Below, piece after piece: positions 1 through 10,279 of a stretch of 64,000 bases of DNA. The notes below the pieces were generated by a model that searched no databases, was not told the DNA's origin, and worked only from the letters and a program-made list of their open reading frames with translations. Both the position numbers and the translations under genes were made by a program. Origin of the DNA: Bdellovibrionales bacterium. GTDB taxonomy: Bacteria > Bdellovibrionota > Bdellovibrionia > Bdellovibrionales > UBA1609. The DNA lies in the NCBI GenBank assembly GCA_027459485.1, contig DAIDIG010000004.1, positions 237,335 to 301,334 of the forward strand. The letters run 5' to 3'. Numbering within the stretch: the stretch's first letter is position 1; every line of letters begins with the position of its first letter.

Positions 1-2
1 AT

Positions 3-383
3 TGCGTCCGCTACTACAACCTAGAGGCCGACGATGCGTTGGTTGACGCGCCCGAGGCCGTGAAACAAAAGCCAAACTGTCTCGGCTTTGCCAACTGCCA
101 AATCCCCGTCCACCACGTCAAATACGACGCTGTGAAATTTTTAAATGGCCAGCAGGTAAACAAAGTGACGATCGAGGCCAACTTTTCGTCAGCGATACCC
201 GATTTGCTCTACATATTGAATTCAGATGGCTCGATCAGCTATACAGAAGCCTCGACGAGTTTTTGTACGGCTACGATCGTGACCGGCGGCCCGGACAATT
301 CCAATTATTTGCTACGGCAGTGCTACGTTCTTCAGGATATGAACACGGGCGGCACCGGCGACTGTTCACCGGCCACGCCATAG
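3..383 (+). CDS. C-terminal part of hypothetical exported protein (5' truncated by window)
   Basis: Frame open from base 3 (CVRYYNLEADDALVDAPE...) to stop at 383. Confidence 0.5.
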   Translation, partial: CVRYYNLEADDALVDAPEAVKQKPNCLGFANCQIPVHHVKYDAVKFLNGQQVNKVTIEANFSSAIPDLLYILNSDGSISYTEASTSFCTATIVTGGPDNSNYLLRQCYVLQDMNTGGTGDCSPATP

Positions 384-403
384 TTGCATAATTACGGACT
401 CAG

Positions 404-1087
404 TCAGCCTTTCGACAACAACGATCGGTGCGTATCTTTCGCCGTGACGAAACGAAAGCCACAACCGAAGCGGCCGGAGAAGCGGCCGGCTGCCGTGGTC
501 CATACAACTTTAGCATTGAATGTATACTCGCGGTTTGTGTCGTTTAAAAAAACCTTGAGTCGGATGATGTCGCCAACGGCCAAAAGGTTATTCGCTTCGA
601 ATTCACAGTACGCACCACCTTTCGACAGGTTGTACATGCTAGTCAAAAGGTTTTCACCGTCATCAAGCGATTCGATTTGCGCGATTTGGTTGGTGTTGAA
701 GCGACGAAATACTTGCTTGGGTACACGTTTGGCCACAAGAAGTTTGCGCGCTAGGCCGACAATGTTGCGATTCCCGACCGGTCGAGTGAGCGTGTGAACT
801 TCGGTCACTCCGATCAGCTTTTGCAAGGTGGCATTCGCTTCATCTGTTACGACCATAATAGAAAATGAATAGTGCACGTTACGCAACCGATCGATTAGAA
901 ATAAATCGTCTTCGGTGAGCCGCGACTTAACTACGACAACGAGGCTAAATACTCGTTGTTCAAGTTCGGCCTTTACCTGCTCTTCATCAGTTGCTTCGAA
1001 CAAATGATACGGGAGTTCTCGCGCGATCATCTCACGAACCTCGCGAGCACCGTCCTCTGCACGCCCCACAACTAGGATCTTATGCAT
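404..1087 (-). CDS. PilZ-domain protein with N-terminal receiver-like region
   Basis: ORF 227 aa; C-terminal YNLSKGGAYCEFE...VGDIIRLKVFL...AKVVWTT...FGCGFRFV is PilZ-like. Confidence 0.6.
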   Translation of the reverse strand: MHKILVVGRAEDGAREVREMIARELPYHLFEATDEEQVKAELEQRVFSLVVVVKSRLTEDDLFLIDRLRNVHYSFSIMVVTDEANATLQKLIGVTEVHTLTRPVGNRNIVGLARKLLVAKRVPKQVFRRFNTNQIAQIESLDDGENLLTSMYNLSKGGAYCEFEANNLLAVGDIIRLKVFLNDTNREYTFNAKVVWTTAAGRFSGRFGCGFRFVTAKDTHRSLLSKG

Positions 1088-1189
1088 GAAAAGCCCTCCA
1101 TATAATGGGTAATCGGCAAAAAGTCGGGATTATTTAAAAGATTCAATTAGTGTCGAAATGCTGAACTCTAGATGCCCTTTTACGGGTGC

Positions 1190-1210
1190 GAGAGCGTATT
1201 GAACGCTCTC
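1190..1210 (-). terminator. Hairpin downstream of lipoprotein gene (8-bp stem GAGAGCGT/ACGCTCTC)
   Basis: Perfect inverted repeat with 5-nt loop in intergenic space; no clear U tract. Confidence 0.35.
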
Positions 1211-1250
1211 ACTCGCGATCTCATTTTGAGATGGTTAATATTTCGACGAA

Positions 1251-1916
1251 TTAATCCGTTTTCATTGTGGCAAGAATGCTTTCGACCGCATTGTCGCTCA
1301 GGATCTGAGCGTCTTGGCACGTGCCCTCGCTGCCCGGGAAAATTTGAGTGCAGGTGCTCGTATTGTTTGGCGTCGTGACCGAACCGATAACGAGAGAACA
1401 ATTATGGGTTTGAGCATAGGCATTTACCAAGTCAAGACACGCATGCCGCGACATGCACACTCGAGTACTTTGTTCGTTAGAAGAACCTTCACCAATCGCC
1501 TGTGTAACGGCCGAGGTATTCAGAATAACTTTTGCATTGGCCCCCAAATCACACTCGACTAAATCTGAATCATCCGCGGTTTTGTCGTTGTCGTCACTTT
1601 CATTGCCCGTACAATTCGGTTTATTTGAATTTGTCACCGTATCGTCACCATCGTTATCGGTGACAGTGCTGGTTGTTGGGGGATTTGTGTTGGTGTTTGT
1701 CACGTTTGGTGCAGGCGCCGTCGGCGTATTTGGCGTTGTCGGTGCGGTCTGCGGAGGCACTGTGGGAGTGGTCGGTGTCGTGGGTGTCGTTGTCGATTGC
1801 GTCGCGAGGGTGGGATTCGGGTTAAGGGAATTAAAGCCGACTTTGCCGCAATTCTGAAAGAAGAGTGCAGTGGCTGACATAACGATAGCTATTACAATGG
1901 CACGTTTTGAAATCAT
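1251..1916 (-). CDS. Lipoprotein with Thr/Pro/Asn-rich linker
   Basis: MISKRAIVIAIVMSATALFFQNCGKVGFNSL lipobox-like signal; start moved to internal ATG with GGGGGA upstream; low-complexity TTPTTPTTPT linker. Confidence 0.6.
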   Translation of the reverse strand: MISKRAIVIAIVMSATALFFQNCGKVGFNSLNPNPTLATQSTTTPTTPTTPTVPPQTAPTTPNTPTAPAPNVTNTNTNPPTTSTVTDNDGDDTVTNSNKPNCTGNESDDNDKTADDSDLVECDLGANAKVILNTSAVTQAIGEGSSNEQSTRVCMSRHACLDLVNAYAQTHNCSLVIGSVTTPNNTSTCTQIFPGSEGTCQDAQILSDNAVESILATMKTD

Positions 1917-2110
1917 ATATCCCCCTATTGACCGGCGCGGCGTTCGAATTAGCCGGCACTCGAATATAGGTATGTGCAAACCGTATGCTAGCGAATGCAA
2001 ATTAAACAGGTGCCCACGAAGTGACGCCTGTCAAAGTTCGAAAATTCGCCTAACAGTTCGCCGTATCGAACTGAGAAGTGACCCAAATTGAGACATAAAA
2101 AAGGTAGGCT

Positions 2111-3238
2111 CTAAGGGTGCTTTAAGCCTTCTTTACCGATCCATTTGCCGCGCGGGCGGTAAATGCGGTTATTGGCATATTGCTCGAACACATGCGCCAA
2201 CCAACCGCTCACGCGCGAAACAGCGAATATCGGGGTAAACAAATCAATCGGGATGCCCATGCTGTAATAAACAGTCGCCGAGTAAAAATCGACATTGGGG
2301 AGTAAGCCTTTTTCTTTTTGAACGGTGTCATCGATCAGGGCCGACATTTGGTACCAATGCGGCTGACCGGTTTTCTTCGTTATCTCTTCGCTCATTTTAC
2401 GCAAAATCTTCGCCCGCGGATCGCCGTTTTTGTAAACACGATGGCCGAAGCCCATGACTTTTTCTTTGTTGGCGAGCGCTTCTTTTATCCATTTCACGGC
2501 GGCATCCATCGAACCGATTTTCTTAAGCATGAGCATCACTTGCTCGTTCGCTCCACCATGGAGCGGGCCCTTCAAAGTGCCGACGGCACTTGTAATATCC
2601 GAGTAAATGTCGCTCATCGACGAAGCCGTCACGCGCGCCGAAAAGGCCGAGCAATTGAGTTCATGATCGGCATGCAGAATGAGACAAACATCGAACATAT
2701 GTACAATTTCGGCGTCGGGCTCTTTACCGAGAAGCATATTGAGAAAATTCCAGGCGATCGATTTCTCGGGGTTGGCGGCAACAAAAGATTTGCCCGTTCG
2801 CGTACGCTCGAAAAGAGCGACGAGCGGGCCCATTTTGGCCGTCAGCCGTTTGCCGATTCGTTTTTGATTTTCGAGATCCAATTTTTGCGAATCGGCATCC
2901 CATAACGCGAGACTCGACACTGCCGTTCGTAGCCACGCCATCGGGTGCACGTTTTTTGTCGGCAAACCCTGCAAGTGCTTCACCACTTCCGGCGCCAGCG
3001 TCATCTCTGCCAAAAGTTCGCGGCGAAACAGCGCGAGTTCTTCTTTCGACGGCAGTTTGTCATGCCAAAGCAAATAGATGACTTCTTCGAACGTCGATTT
3101 GGCGGCCAAATCCTCGATCGTGTAACCGCGAAAACATAAGGTGGCGTCTACAATGGACGAGATCCCCGTCGTGCATGCCACGACCCCCTCAAGACCTTTA
3201 TCGACTGCACCTTCATAAATTTCAACCGCGCCTGACAT
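2111..3238 (-). CDS. gltA: Citrate synthase
   Basis: VMGFGHRVYKNGDPRAKIL, GPLHGGANEQVM, YTIEDLAAKSTFEEVIYLLW motifs. Confidence 0.92.
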   Translation of the reverse strand: MSGAVEIYEGAVDKGLEGVVACTTGISSIVDATLCFRGYTIEDLAAKSTFEEVIYLLWHDKLPSKEELALFRRELLAEMTLAPEVVKHLQGLPTKNVHPMAWLRTAVSSLALWDADSQKLDLENQKRIGKRLTAKMGPLVALFERTRTGKSFVAANPEKSIAWNFLNMLLGKEPDAEIVHMFDVCLILHADHELNCSAFSARVTASSMSDIYSDITSAVGTLKGPLHGGANEQVMLMLKKIGSMDAAVKWIKEALANKEKVMGFGHRVYKNGDPRAKILRKMSEEITKKTGQPHWYQMSALIDDTVQKEKGLLPNVDFYSATVYYSMGIPIDLFTPIFAVSRVSGWLAHVFEQYANNRIYRPRGKWIGKEGLKHP

Positions 3239-3305
3239 GACGGGCTCCTTTCAAATCATCATGAATAGGATCTCAGTGTAGCCAATTGCGCTCGTGATCG
3301 GTAGG

Positions 3306-4199
3306 CTATTTTTTCGCGAGTTTGATGACTTTATCTTTCACTTCAGCCACGACCACCGTCTGATCACGAGATGGTTCTTGCCCCGCGGTGAATTCCTGCA
3401 GCTTGAAAAATATTTGGTTTCGCAACTCGTGAACGCCTTGGTTCGCGAATTCAAGAATGGCTTGAAAGAGCCGATCTTCGCCGAACAGCTGGCCCTCGAG
3501 GTTGCGCGCCTCGACAACACCCGGTGTGCAAAATATGAGTTTGTCGCGGGGGTTCAAAGCGACGGATTGCGCAACAATTACTGCGTCAAATTGACTTCGA
3601 ACAGGCGGCAAGTCTGATTTCAAAAGACGCAGCGCCGCGCCGCTATAATCAAAATGTAACCCAACGATGCCGCCGAGCTTCAAGTAATTCAATGAAAACT
3701 GCCGCCTGTCGAAAACGCCATAGAATAAATCCGCTGAATCTTCGCCTGTAATCGAGGGTTTCATTTCACCCACGATGCGCTCGACCATGCGAGACGGATC
3801 CGATTGGCGTCGTCCCTCCATTCGTCCAGTCAACTTAAGAAGAACTGAAAGAAGAAGCGCCGACATGACGTGCCCGGAACCGGCCGCAACGATGATACCA
3901 AAGCGGGATCGATCTTCGTGTTCAAAAATATCGAAGTAGTCGCCGCCGCGTTGAAAACTCGCCAAAAATTTCGATGAAAATTCGAACCCCTGGATCTGGG
4001 GGATTTCGGTCGGTACGAGATGCTTTTGTATCAAATGGACAACGCGCAATTCTTGGTTGAGCTTACCAATCAAAGATTCAAGCCGCCGGTTGGCTTCGGT
4101 CAACTCGCGACGAAAAACCCCAAGATCTTTTTCGCGCTCTGATACTTCAAGTTCGAGTTCGCGAATTCGCGCGAGAAGCTGTTCGACTGATTCCGGCAT
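3306..4199 (-). CDS. SpoIIE/PP2C-like phosphatase with N-terminal coiled coil
   Basis: IQKHLVPTEIPQIQGFEFSSKFLASFQRGGDYFDIFEHEDRSRFGIIVAAGSGHVMSALLLSVLL pattern. Confidence 0.7.
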   Translation of the reverse strand: MPESVEQLLARIRELELEVSEREKDLGVFRRELTEANRRLESLIGKLNQELRVVHLIQKHLVPTEIPQIQGFEFSSKFLASFQRGGDYFDIFEHEDRSRFGIIVAAGSGHVMSALLLSVLLKLTGRMEGRRQSDPSRMVERIVGEMKPSITGEDSADLFYGVFDRRQFSLNYLKLGGIVGLHFDYSGAALRLLKSDLPPVRSQFDAVIVAQSVALNPRDKLIFCTPGVVEARNLEGQLFGEDRLFQAILEFANQGVHELRNQIFFKLQEFTAGQEPSRDQTVVVAEVKDKVIKLAKK

Positions 4200-4317
4200 T
4201 TTTGATCATCTCCTTAAAGCGCATGGATTTATATTGTCGAAGCCGTGACATGCTTAGTCAATAACAATGCCCGCTTGAAATCGGTTACACGGTTTCGTAG
4301 GACTGGGTGCTGGGGAT

Positions 4318-5118
4318 TTGGGGATGACATTAGACTTTGGGGATTCGCCGCTCAACGCGCTGATCGCGATTGATCTTGAAATCGCTTCAAGTGCCGTGCC
4401 ATTGGCTCAGCGGGGCTCCCGTGCCGATCATCTCAATCGGCTTGTAAACTTCATGTTTTACGAATTGGCCAGCAAAACGAACGGCCAAACACCAGATGAT
4501 ATTTTTCTCACGCTGAATGAGTATTTTTTTCGATTTAAAAATTTCCGCATCGACGCATCGCCGGTTTTACTCGATGAAATTCTCAAAAAACGGTGCGGAT
4601 GTTATTCCGCAGTCGCGCTCCTCTACATTTATTTGTCGCGCCGCCTCGGGTTGAAAGTGGATTTTGTCAGGTGGCCACAACGGGCTATTTTAAAATGGCA
4701 GTGCAAAGGTAAATCGCGTTATTTGGATCTCGAACAATGCGGTCAAGTTTTAACTGAAGACGAACTTCTTGCCGTGCTAAACGAGAGACTCGAATCACCT
4801 AAGCTCAACCGTGATCAAGTGGAGTCCTTAACTCACCATGAGGCGGTCATTCAATATCTCACGTACCTTTCTTTTTTCTATCGTCGCACGGGCGATCGTG
4901 AAAAGCTTCACACGACTTTTTGTTTAATACTGTCACTCGAGCCCGAGAACGCGCGTTTTCTCGCCGAGCGGGCACTTCTGCGACGCGAACTCGGCCTCGT
5001 GAAGGACGCGCTCCACGACATGAAACGCTATTTTGCGTTTACCGAAAAGGTGAGCGCGAGCTCGGATCTCGTGCTCGCATACGAAGAATTAAAAACTCTT
5101 GTCACTTCGCCGGTGTGA
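4318..5118 (+). CDS. SirB1/transglutaminase-like protein
   Basis: LNEYFFRFKNFRIDASPVLLDEILKKRCGCYSAVALLYIYLSRRLGLKVDFVRWP plus C-terminal TPR-like region. Confidence 0.65.
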   Translation: MGMTLDFGDSPLNALIAIDLEIASSAVPLAQRGSRADHLNRLVNFMFYELASKTNGQTPDDIFLTLNEYFFRFKNFRIDASPVLLDEILKKRCGCYSAVALLYIYLSRRLGLKVDFVRWPQRAILKWQCKGKSRYLDLEQCGQVLTEDELLAVLNERLESPKLNRDQVESLTHHEAVIQYLTYLSFFYRRTGDREKLHTTFCLILSLEPENARFLAERALLRRELGLVKDALHDMKRYFAFTEKVSASSDLVLAYEELKTLVTSPV

Positions 5119-5764
5119 TCGGCTCTGCGCGCATCGTCACATAGACGTCGTAGCGCACGGCTTTACCGACAAATTCATGATTTGGTTTAGCGCCCGCCAA
5201 CCACGGCGCGTGTTTCGGCCGCTTGACGATCACACGATCTTGAGCGGCTTGCTTTGCCGCCTTCAATAGCGCGCCCTCTTCATCAAGCGTTGGCGGGTAC
5301 TCAAGTAACTGTAGCGCGCGTGATTCCTTACTCACAGCCGCCGATTTTTTCTTTTCGGGGAACATCGGGTCGAGATAAACAATGTCGGGCTTGCGCTCTT
5401 CGCCCTTCGCGCGTTGATTGAGCCACTCGACCGCATCGGCGTGGACCAGCGTAAAACTGGACGGCGGCGGAAGTTGACTGAAGACCTCATACAATTTGCT
5501 GTTTCTCTCCAGCGCTATGACCTCGCAACCAAGGGCGAGTAGATGCAAGCTATCGCGGCAAAGGCCGGCCGTCGCATCCACTACAAACAGTCGTTTTTTA
5601 CTTCTCTGTTTACCAAGCGCGCGCCCGAGCAAATCCGCTTTCGTTCCGACTTTGTGTCTTGCTGTGAATGCAATCGCGATTTGTATTTGATCGCCGTTGC
5701 CCGAGATATTCAGAACGCCCGTTCTCTGATGCGCTCTTGCCATATTAAAGCGCAACAACGCCAA
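5102..5764 (-). CDS. rsmJ: SAM-dependent methyltransferase, RsmJ-like
   Basis: VVDATAGLCRDSLHLLALGCEVIALERN ... DIVYLDPMFPEKKKSAAVSKESRALQLL. Confidence 0.75.
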   Translation of the reverse strand: MALLRFNMARAHQRTGVLNISGNGDQIQIAIAFTARHKVGTKADLLGRALGKQRSKKRLFVVDATAGLCRDSLHLLALGCEVIALERNSKLYEVFSQLPPPSSFTLVHADAVEWLNQRAKGEERKPDIVYLDPMFPEKKKSAAVSKESRALQLLEYPPTLDEEGALLKAAKQAAQDRVIVKRPKHAPWLAGAKPNHEFVGKAVRYDVYVTMRAEPITPAK

Positions 5765-7652
5765 TAAAGATTAGGCCAAAAAGCAAATGTAGAAGAATCG
5801 ATTCTTTCAGAGAGTTGCGAAGACCGGAGGCTAGAGGTGATTTCGCTCGCAGCATTCGAAACGCGAAGACGGCGGTCAGAAATGAAAACGCCGTCGCCGC
5901 GGTTGCGCCTCGTTGGCCAGATATCATCCATAATAGCGGCCAAATGCAGACGCCCGACGCCATGGCAAGCGTCGCCACCACGATTTTTGCGTGATCAAAC
6001 CCCAGCGTGACGGAAAGGGTACGAAGGCCGGACGTGTCATCCACGACCAGGCTAATCAGATGACGGACTTCCAAATATGTCACTGAGGCTAAACCGAATC
6101 CGCAACCAAGTAGAATACAACGCAAGAGATTCAACGGTTCGTGTGCGACGACGTTTGCTCCCAACGTGAGGAGCGGCCCCATTGCCAAAAACACCGCCAG
6201 ATCGCCGGGCAGCCATTCGAGACTTCTGGGCATAAAAGCATTCAAACGACCTTGGCGAAGAATTGAATAGCCAAGTAACCCAGTACCGCCGCCAATCAAA
6301 ACCAACCAAATCAACTGCGGGTTTGAGAATATTGCGGGGGCCGAGAAAAAAATCGCGGTCGCAAGAAATGACCAATAGAGACGATAAACGGTGCGGGCGC
6401 GAAGCCACCCGTTTTGAATGACACGGCTGCCGCCTTTTTCATTTATGCGGTCAATGCCGCTCAGATTGTCGACGTAGTCGTTTCGGCAAAAGATTGCCGC
6501 ATGAAAAAAGAAAAGCGACAACAATGTAAATCCAAACTTCGAAATCGAAGTCGCGAGTGCGTGCAAACTCGAATGAAGTCGAAACGCAAAAACCGCGAGA
6601 GGCGGCATGAGAGTAAATGCGATCAAATCGAGCCTCATCAGCCGCGCCATCACGAACCAGAGTGCGGGCCTGTGACCTTCGACATTTTTCATCGGTTGTA
6701 CGACCGATCGCTTTTCTTTCGCCGTCTCACGCCAATACAACAAGTTCGGCAGTTTACGTAAGTCGTTGATGAGACCGTGCTCATTCACCGGGAGCAAACC
6801 CATCAGCTCATCGCAATGACGGTCGAACAAATCGATCAATTTTTTATTTTGTTCGTCAAACTGCCTGAGCGTATCAAAGAATGTTTCTTCTCCCGTGACC
6901 TCATAGATTTGAGAGAGCGTTTTACAGTCACGAAATCGCGCTTTTTGCGCCTCAGCCATGTCGCGCGTAAGAAATGTCGCAAACGAGTTCATATAACCCG
7001 ACTGCAAATCGCCGAGAATCGCCTTGCCCTCGGTGTTACGAATGTCAAAATCCAGTAGATCGTCGCTTCGCTGAAATAAAAGCCCGAGTAGACTGCCCAT
7101 CTCGTCGAGCCGGTCGTGCACGTCTTTTGAGTCGCGATGAGCGGCGATAAACGGCGCCCGAATGCACCATTTGAAAAGCGACGCGGTTTTTAAATCGTGC
7201 ACGCGATCGAGTTGCAGAAGGCTCACCCCCCAATCTTCGATCAGTGAATCTTGAATCCATTCACCTTCAAGCAGATCGGAGATCATCTCGGATGTGTACT
7301 GGATCAGCGCCAAATTGCCGTGCCGTGAAAGGTTCACCATCACCCTGGCCAAAAGATAGTCGCCGGCCAACACCGCATACTCGGGCGTGTATTTGAGCCA
7401 AGCCGCCGTTTTTTCGCGCCGAAGCGGCGATCGATCGATAAGGTCGTCATGCAGTAGCGACGCATTGTGAATAAATTCAATTGTTTGGGCGAGCAGGTGA
7501 ACCGTCTCTTGCGGCAGGCCCAAATGGTGCGAAATTTTCTGAATCAGCTTGGCACGAAACCCTTTACCGTGCGAGAAAAGATCGTCGTACAATGCGTTGA
7601 GTTTTGGCAGGTAACTCGGGAAGTCGTCAGGCTGGTAAACTTTCAAATTCAT
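5745..7652 (-). CDS. Polyprenyl diphosphate synthase :: UbiA-family prenyltransferase fusion
   Basis: N-terminal DDLID and DDLLD Asp-rich motifs of trans-prenyltransferases; C-terminal NDYVDNLSGID and multi-TM UbiA region; start MNLKVYQPDDF. Confidence 0.8.
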   Translation of the reverse strand: MNLKVYQPDDFPSYLPKLNALYDDLFSHGKGFRAKLIQKISHHLGLPQETVHLLAQTIEFIHNASLLHDDLIDRSPLRREKTAAWLKYTPEYAVLAGDYLLARVMVNLSRHGNLALIQYTSEMISDLLEGEWIQDSLIEDWGVSLLQLDRVHDLKTASLFKWCIRAPFIAAHRDSKDVHDRLDEMGSLLGLLFQRSDDLLDFDIRNTEGKAILGDLQSGYMNSFATFLTRDMAEAQKARFRDCKTLSQIYEVTGEETFFDTLRQFDEQNKKLIDLFDRHCDELMGLLPVNEHGLINDLRKLPNLLYWRETAKEKRSVVQPMKNVEGHRPALWFVMARLMRLDLIAFTLMPPLAVFAFRLHSSLHALATSISKFGFTLLSLFFFHAAIFCRNDYVDNLSGIDRINEKGGSRVIQNGWLRARTVYRLYWSFLATAIFFSAPAIFSNPQLIWLVLIGGGTGLLGYSILRQGRLNAFMPRSLEWLPGDLAVFLAMGPLLTLGANVVAHEPLNLLRCILLGCGFGLASVTYLEVRHLISLVVDDTSGLRTLSVTLGFDHAKIVVATLAMASGVCIWPLLWMISGQRGATAATAFSFLTAVFAFRMLRAKSPLASGLRNSLKESILLHLLFGLIFIGVVAL

Positions 7653-7715
7653 GACTGACGAGCGATACTGACTACCTCGAGACGTGTCAAGAAATAGGCA
7701 AGATAAGGTATTCTG

Positions 7716-8141
7716 ATGGCCCGATTGCTGTTTGAAAAGACGATTCGAATCCATTTCGGCGATACCGACCCGCAAGGCATCCTCTTCTTTGCGCGCACGT
7801 TTGAATTGGCGCACGAGTGTCTTGAGGAGTACTGGGCGGCCACTCCCCCTGGCTGGGGCTTTTGGTTTCAAAATGAAGAGTTCGCCGTGCCCCTTCGTCA
7901 CGCCAGCGCGGATTTTCGCTCTCCGGCTCACGCGGGCGAACTCTGTTCAGCGCAGCTGCACTTAATCAAGGTCGGCAATTCGTCGGTCGATTTCAAATTC
8001 GAATTGTACAACCAAACGGGCGCGCTTCTCGCCGCCGTTTCAACCACGCACGTTTTTGTCGATCGACGTTCGTTTTCTAAGATGAGCGTGCCGGATTTGG
8101 TGCGCTCTCAACTTCAGAGCGCCGAACTGGGCCTTAAATGA
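7716..8141 (+). CDS. Hotdog-fold thioesterase (candidate DHNA-CoA thioesterase, MenI role)
   Basis: IRIHFGDTDPQGILFFARTFELAHECLEEYW; 4HBT style; located beside men genes. Confidence 0.7.
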   Translation: MARLLFEKTIRIHFGDTDPQGILFFARTFELAHECLEEYWAATPPGWGFWFQNEEFAVPLRHASADFRSPAHAGELCSAQLHLIKVGNSSVDFKFELYNQTGALLAAVSTTHVFVDRRSFSKMSVPDLVRSQLQSAELGLK

Positions 8142-8144
8142 GCC

Positions 8145-9305
8145 CTAGCTGAGCCCCAACTTCTGTTTCAATTCGCCCACCAAAATTTTTTTGAGCTCGG
8201 ATTTCGGCAATTCGTGAACGAAATAAGCGGTGGAGATGCGCGCCACCGGCACGACTTGTGAATTGAATTCTCGAAGCCAGTGTTCGGCGCGCGTGTAATC
8301 GGGCAAAGTCAAAACCAGAGTTATCTCGTGACCGCGTCGAGAATCCGTAACCGGCAAAATGGCAAAATCCGCGCTTGACGATATTTTTTGAAACAGCTGC
8401 GTGAGTTCCAAAACGTTTATCATCTCGCCTGATACTTTAACGAAGTCACCGACACGCCCGCGAGGGGTCAACCAAACGCGGCCGGGGTTCGTTTCATCGA
8501 AACTCAGTTCGGCCAGATCTTTTGTGACATACCATTCACCCGCGCGCCATAAAACACTAACGCCCGACATGGTGACATCGGCGCGAATGATAAATAGTGC
8601 CGGAGATCGAATCGCCAGGCGATCTTCGTCGTCAATGAGTTTCACTTCAATATGAGACAGTACGTGCAATTCGGGGTAGGCATCCCCCTCAAGGGAGCGC
8701 AATTCGGCCGTAGCTATTTGTGAACAGGCTTCGGTCGCGCCGAAACTCGGCAACAGCGGATAACCTAATTCGCGAGCTTTCAGATACAACTCTTCTGAAA
8801 GCGCCGCGCCCCCGATGACGATGGCGCGCAGCGAACGCGGCGCCGGCCTCTCGAGCTTAACCAAATCAAACACTTGAGTCGGCACTAACGAGGCGAGCGT
8901 CACACCGGCCTCATCCACCCACGAGTGAAATCTCTCAGGCGACCAACCCTCGAGGCTTCGATCGACAATCCGTTGCCCGCCCAAATAGGCGCGCGCCCAA
9001 ATACTCAAGCCCCCGACGTGAAATGTCGGCAATGTTAAAAGCCAGACATCGTTCGGGCCAACATCAAGATGACGGTTCACCGACTCGGCGGCAATGAGAA
9101 AGCCTGTTTTCGTCAACCCATAAAGTGTAATCGAGCCGGCCGACGTCGTGCCGGAGGACCCAAGCCAAATCGTGCCGGCGACCTGCGGCAAATTGGCATT
9201 CTGAACTCGAGCTTTGAGTTCGGCCGGTAGGCGGGGGTTAATCAGCACATGCGATTCACCCGACGTCCAATCAACCGGAGAGTGCCCTACCTTAGCTCGA
9301 TCCAC
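8145..9305 (-). CDS. menE: o-Succinylbenzoate-CoA ligase
   Basis: GSSGTTSAGSITLYGLTKTG AMP-binding motif; position in men operon. Confidence 0.8.
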   Translation of the reverse strand: MDRAKVGHSPVDWTSGESHVLINPRLPAELKARVQNANLPQVAGTIWLGSSGTTSAGSITLYGLTKTGFLIAAESVNRHLDVGPNDVWLLTLPTFHVGGLSIWARAYLGGQRIVDRSLEGWSPERFHSWVDEAGVTLASLVPTQVFDLVKLERPAPRSLRAIVIGGAALSEELYLKARELGYPLLPSFGATEACSQIATAELRSLEGDAYPELHVLSHIEVKLIDDEDRLAIRSPALFIIRADVTMSGVSVLWRAGEWYVTKDLAELSFDETNPGRVWLTPRGRVGDFVKVSGEMINVLELTQLFQKISSSADFAILPVTDSRRGHEITLVLTLPDYTRAEHWLREFNSQVVPVARISTAYFVHELPKSELKKILVGELKQKLGLS

Positions 9306-10279
9306 TGCTGGTTCTCGAGAAGTTGATCAAACCCAAACCCGACACCATCAGGCGGAACGATAAACGGCCCGTCTTTTTTGATCGCGTCTTGAAAGCTGAG
9401 CGGCTCGTAAGTTTCGTGATGCTGAAGCCCGCAGGTTAAAAGCCGCGCGCCTAATTTCGGCGCCGCTTGTGCGGCCGAATAGTACGCGGCCATTTGCCCG
9501 AGCGGAAAGTCAAGGTAGTGTGTGAAAACGAATTTTTTCTGCATATTGTGCGGCGACTGAATGATCGCCACCTCATCTTCGACCGCCGGCTTAATCACAA
9601 GAATCGCCGCACCTTCAGCCGTCAATTTAGTCGAACCGGGCGCGAAATCGAGCGCGAGTGGGATGTTCCATCGATTTGAAACGTCACTCCATTCGCGAGG
9701 GTCGTACATGAACGGATCTTCAAAAAATTCAACCCGAGACCGAAGCCAACTCTGGTGCCGCTCGAACCATTGGACAAATCGTTCTCGACTGAAACTGCCG
9801 TTAAAATCAAGTCGCACTCGAGTGCGCTCATTCGCTCGAGCGCACAATTGATCGAGACGCTCGGTCTCGGCCTGAATATCCCACCCCATTTTAACTTTAA
9901 ATTCGGTGTAGCCGACCGCTTCCAATTCGCTAACGCGCACAAGATCAAACCGCAAAATGTCGTGAATGAGAAAGTGGCTTTTTGGTCTTGCCGTTGTTTG
10001 AGCGAATACGCTTCTTTTCTCGGCGCGCGCTTCGGCATCTAAGCGCGCGAAATAAAGCGATCTCTCGCCCAACGAGCTGGGTTTCATATCGAGCAAATGT
10101 TTGAGTTCACGCTCGAGCGGGCGATCGCCCATTTCAGCGAATGGGCAAAGATCGCTGTAACCGACCTTGAGATCGTCAAATCGTACGCGCAGCAGAGCAC
10201 CTTTGCGATATTTTGTCTTCGCACGACTATTTATTGGCCCCTTCGGGACGAGCTGATAAGACGAATGCCAAATTTTCAT
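9287..10279 (-). CDS. menC: o-Succinylbenzoate synthase (enolase superfamily)
   Basis: FKVKMGWDIQAE, RLDFNGSF, EDPF, LVIKPAV enolase-superfamily motifs; men operon. Confidence 0.8.
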   Translation of the reverse strand: MKIWHSSYQLVPKGPINSRAKTKYRKGALLRVRFDDLKVGYSDLCPFAEMGDRPLERELKHLLDMKPSSLGERSLYFARLDAEARAEKRSVFAQTTARPKSHFLIHDILRFDLVRVSELEAVGYTEFKVKMGWDIQAETERLDQLCARANERTRVRLDFNGSFSRERFVQWFERHQSWLRSRVEFFEDPFMYDPREWSDVSNRWNIPLALDFAPGSTKLTAEGAAILVIKPAVEDEVAIIQSPHNMQKKFVFTHYLDFPLGQMAAYYSAAQAAPKLGARLLTCGLQHHETYEPLSFQDAIKKDGPFIVPPDGVGFGFDQLLENQQWIELR

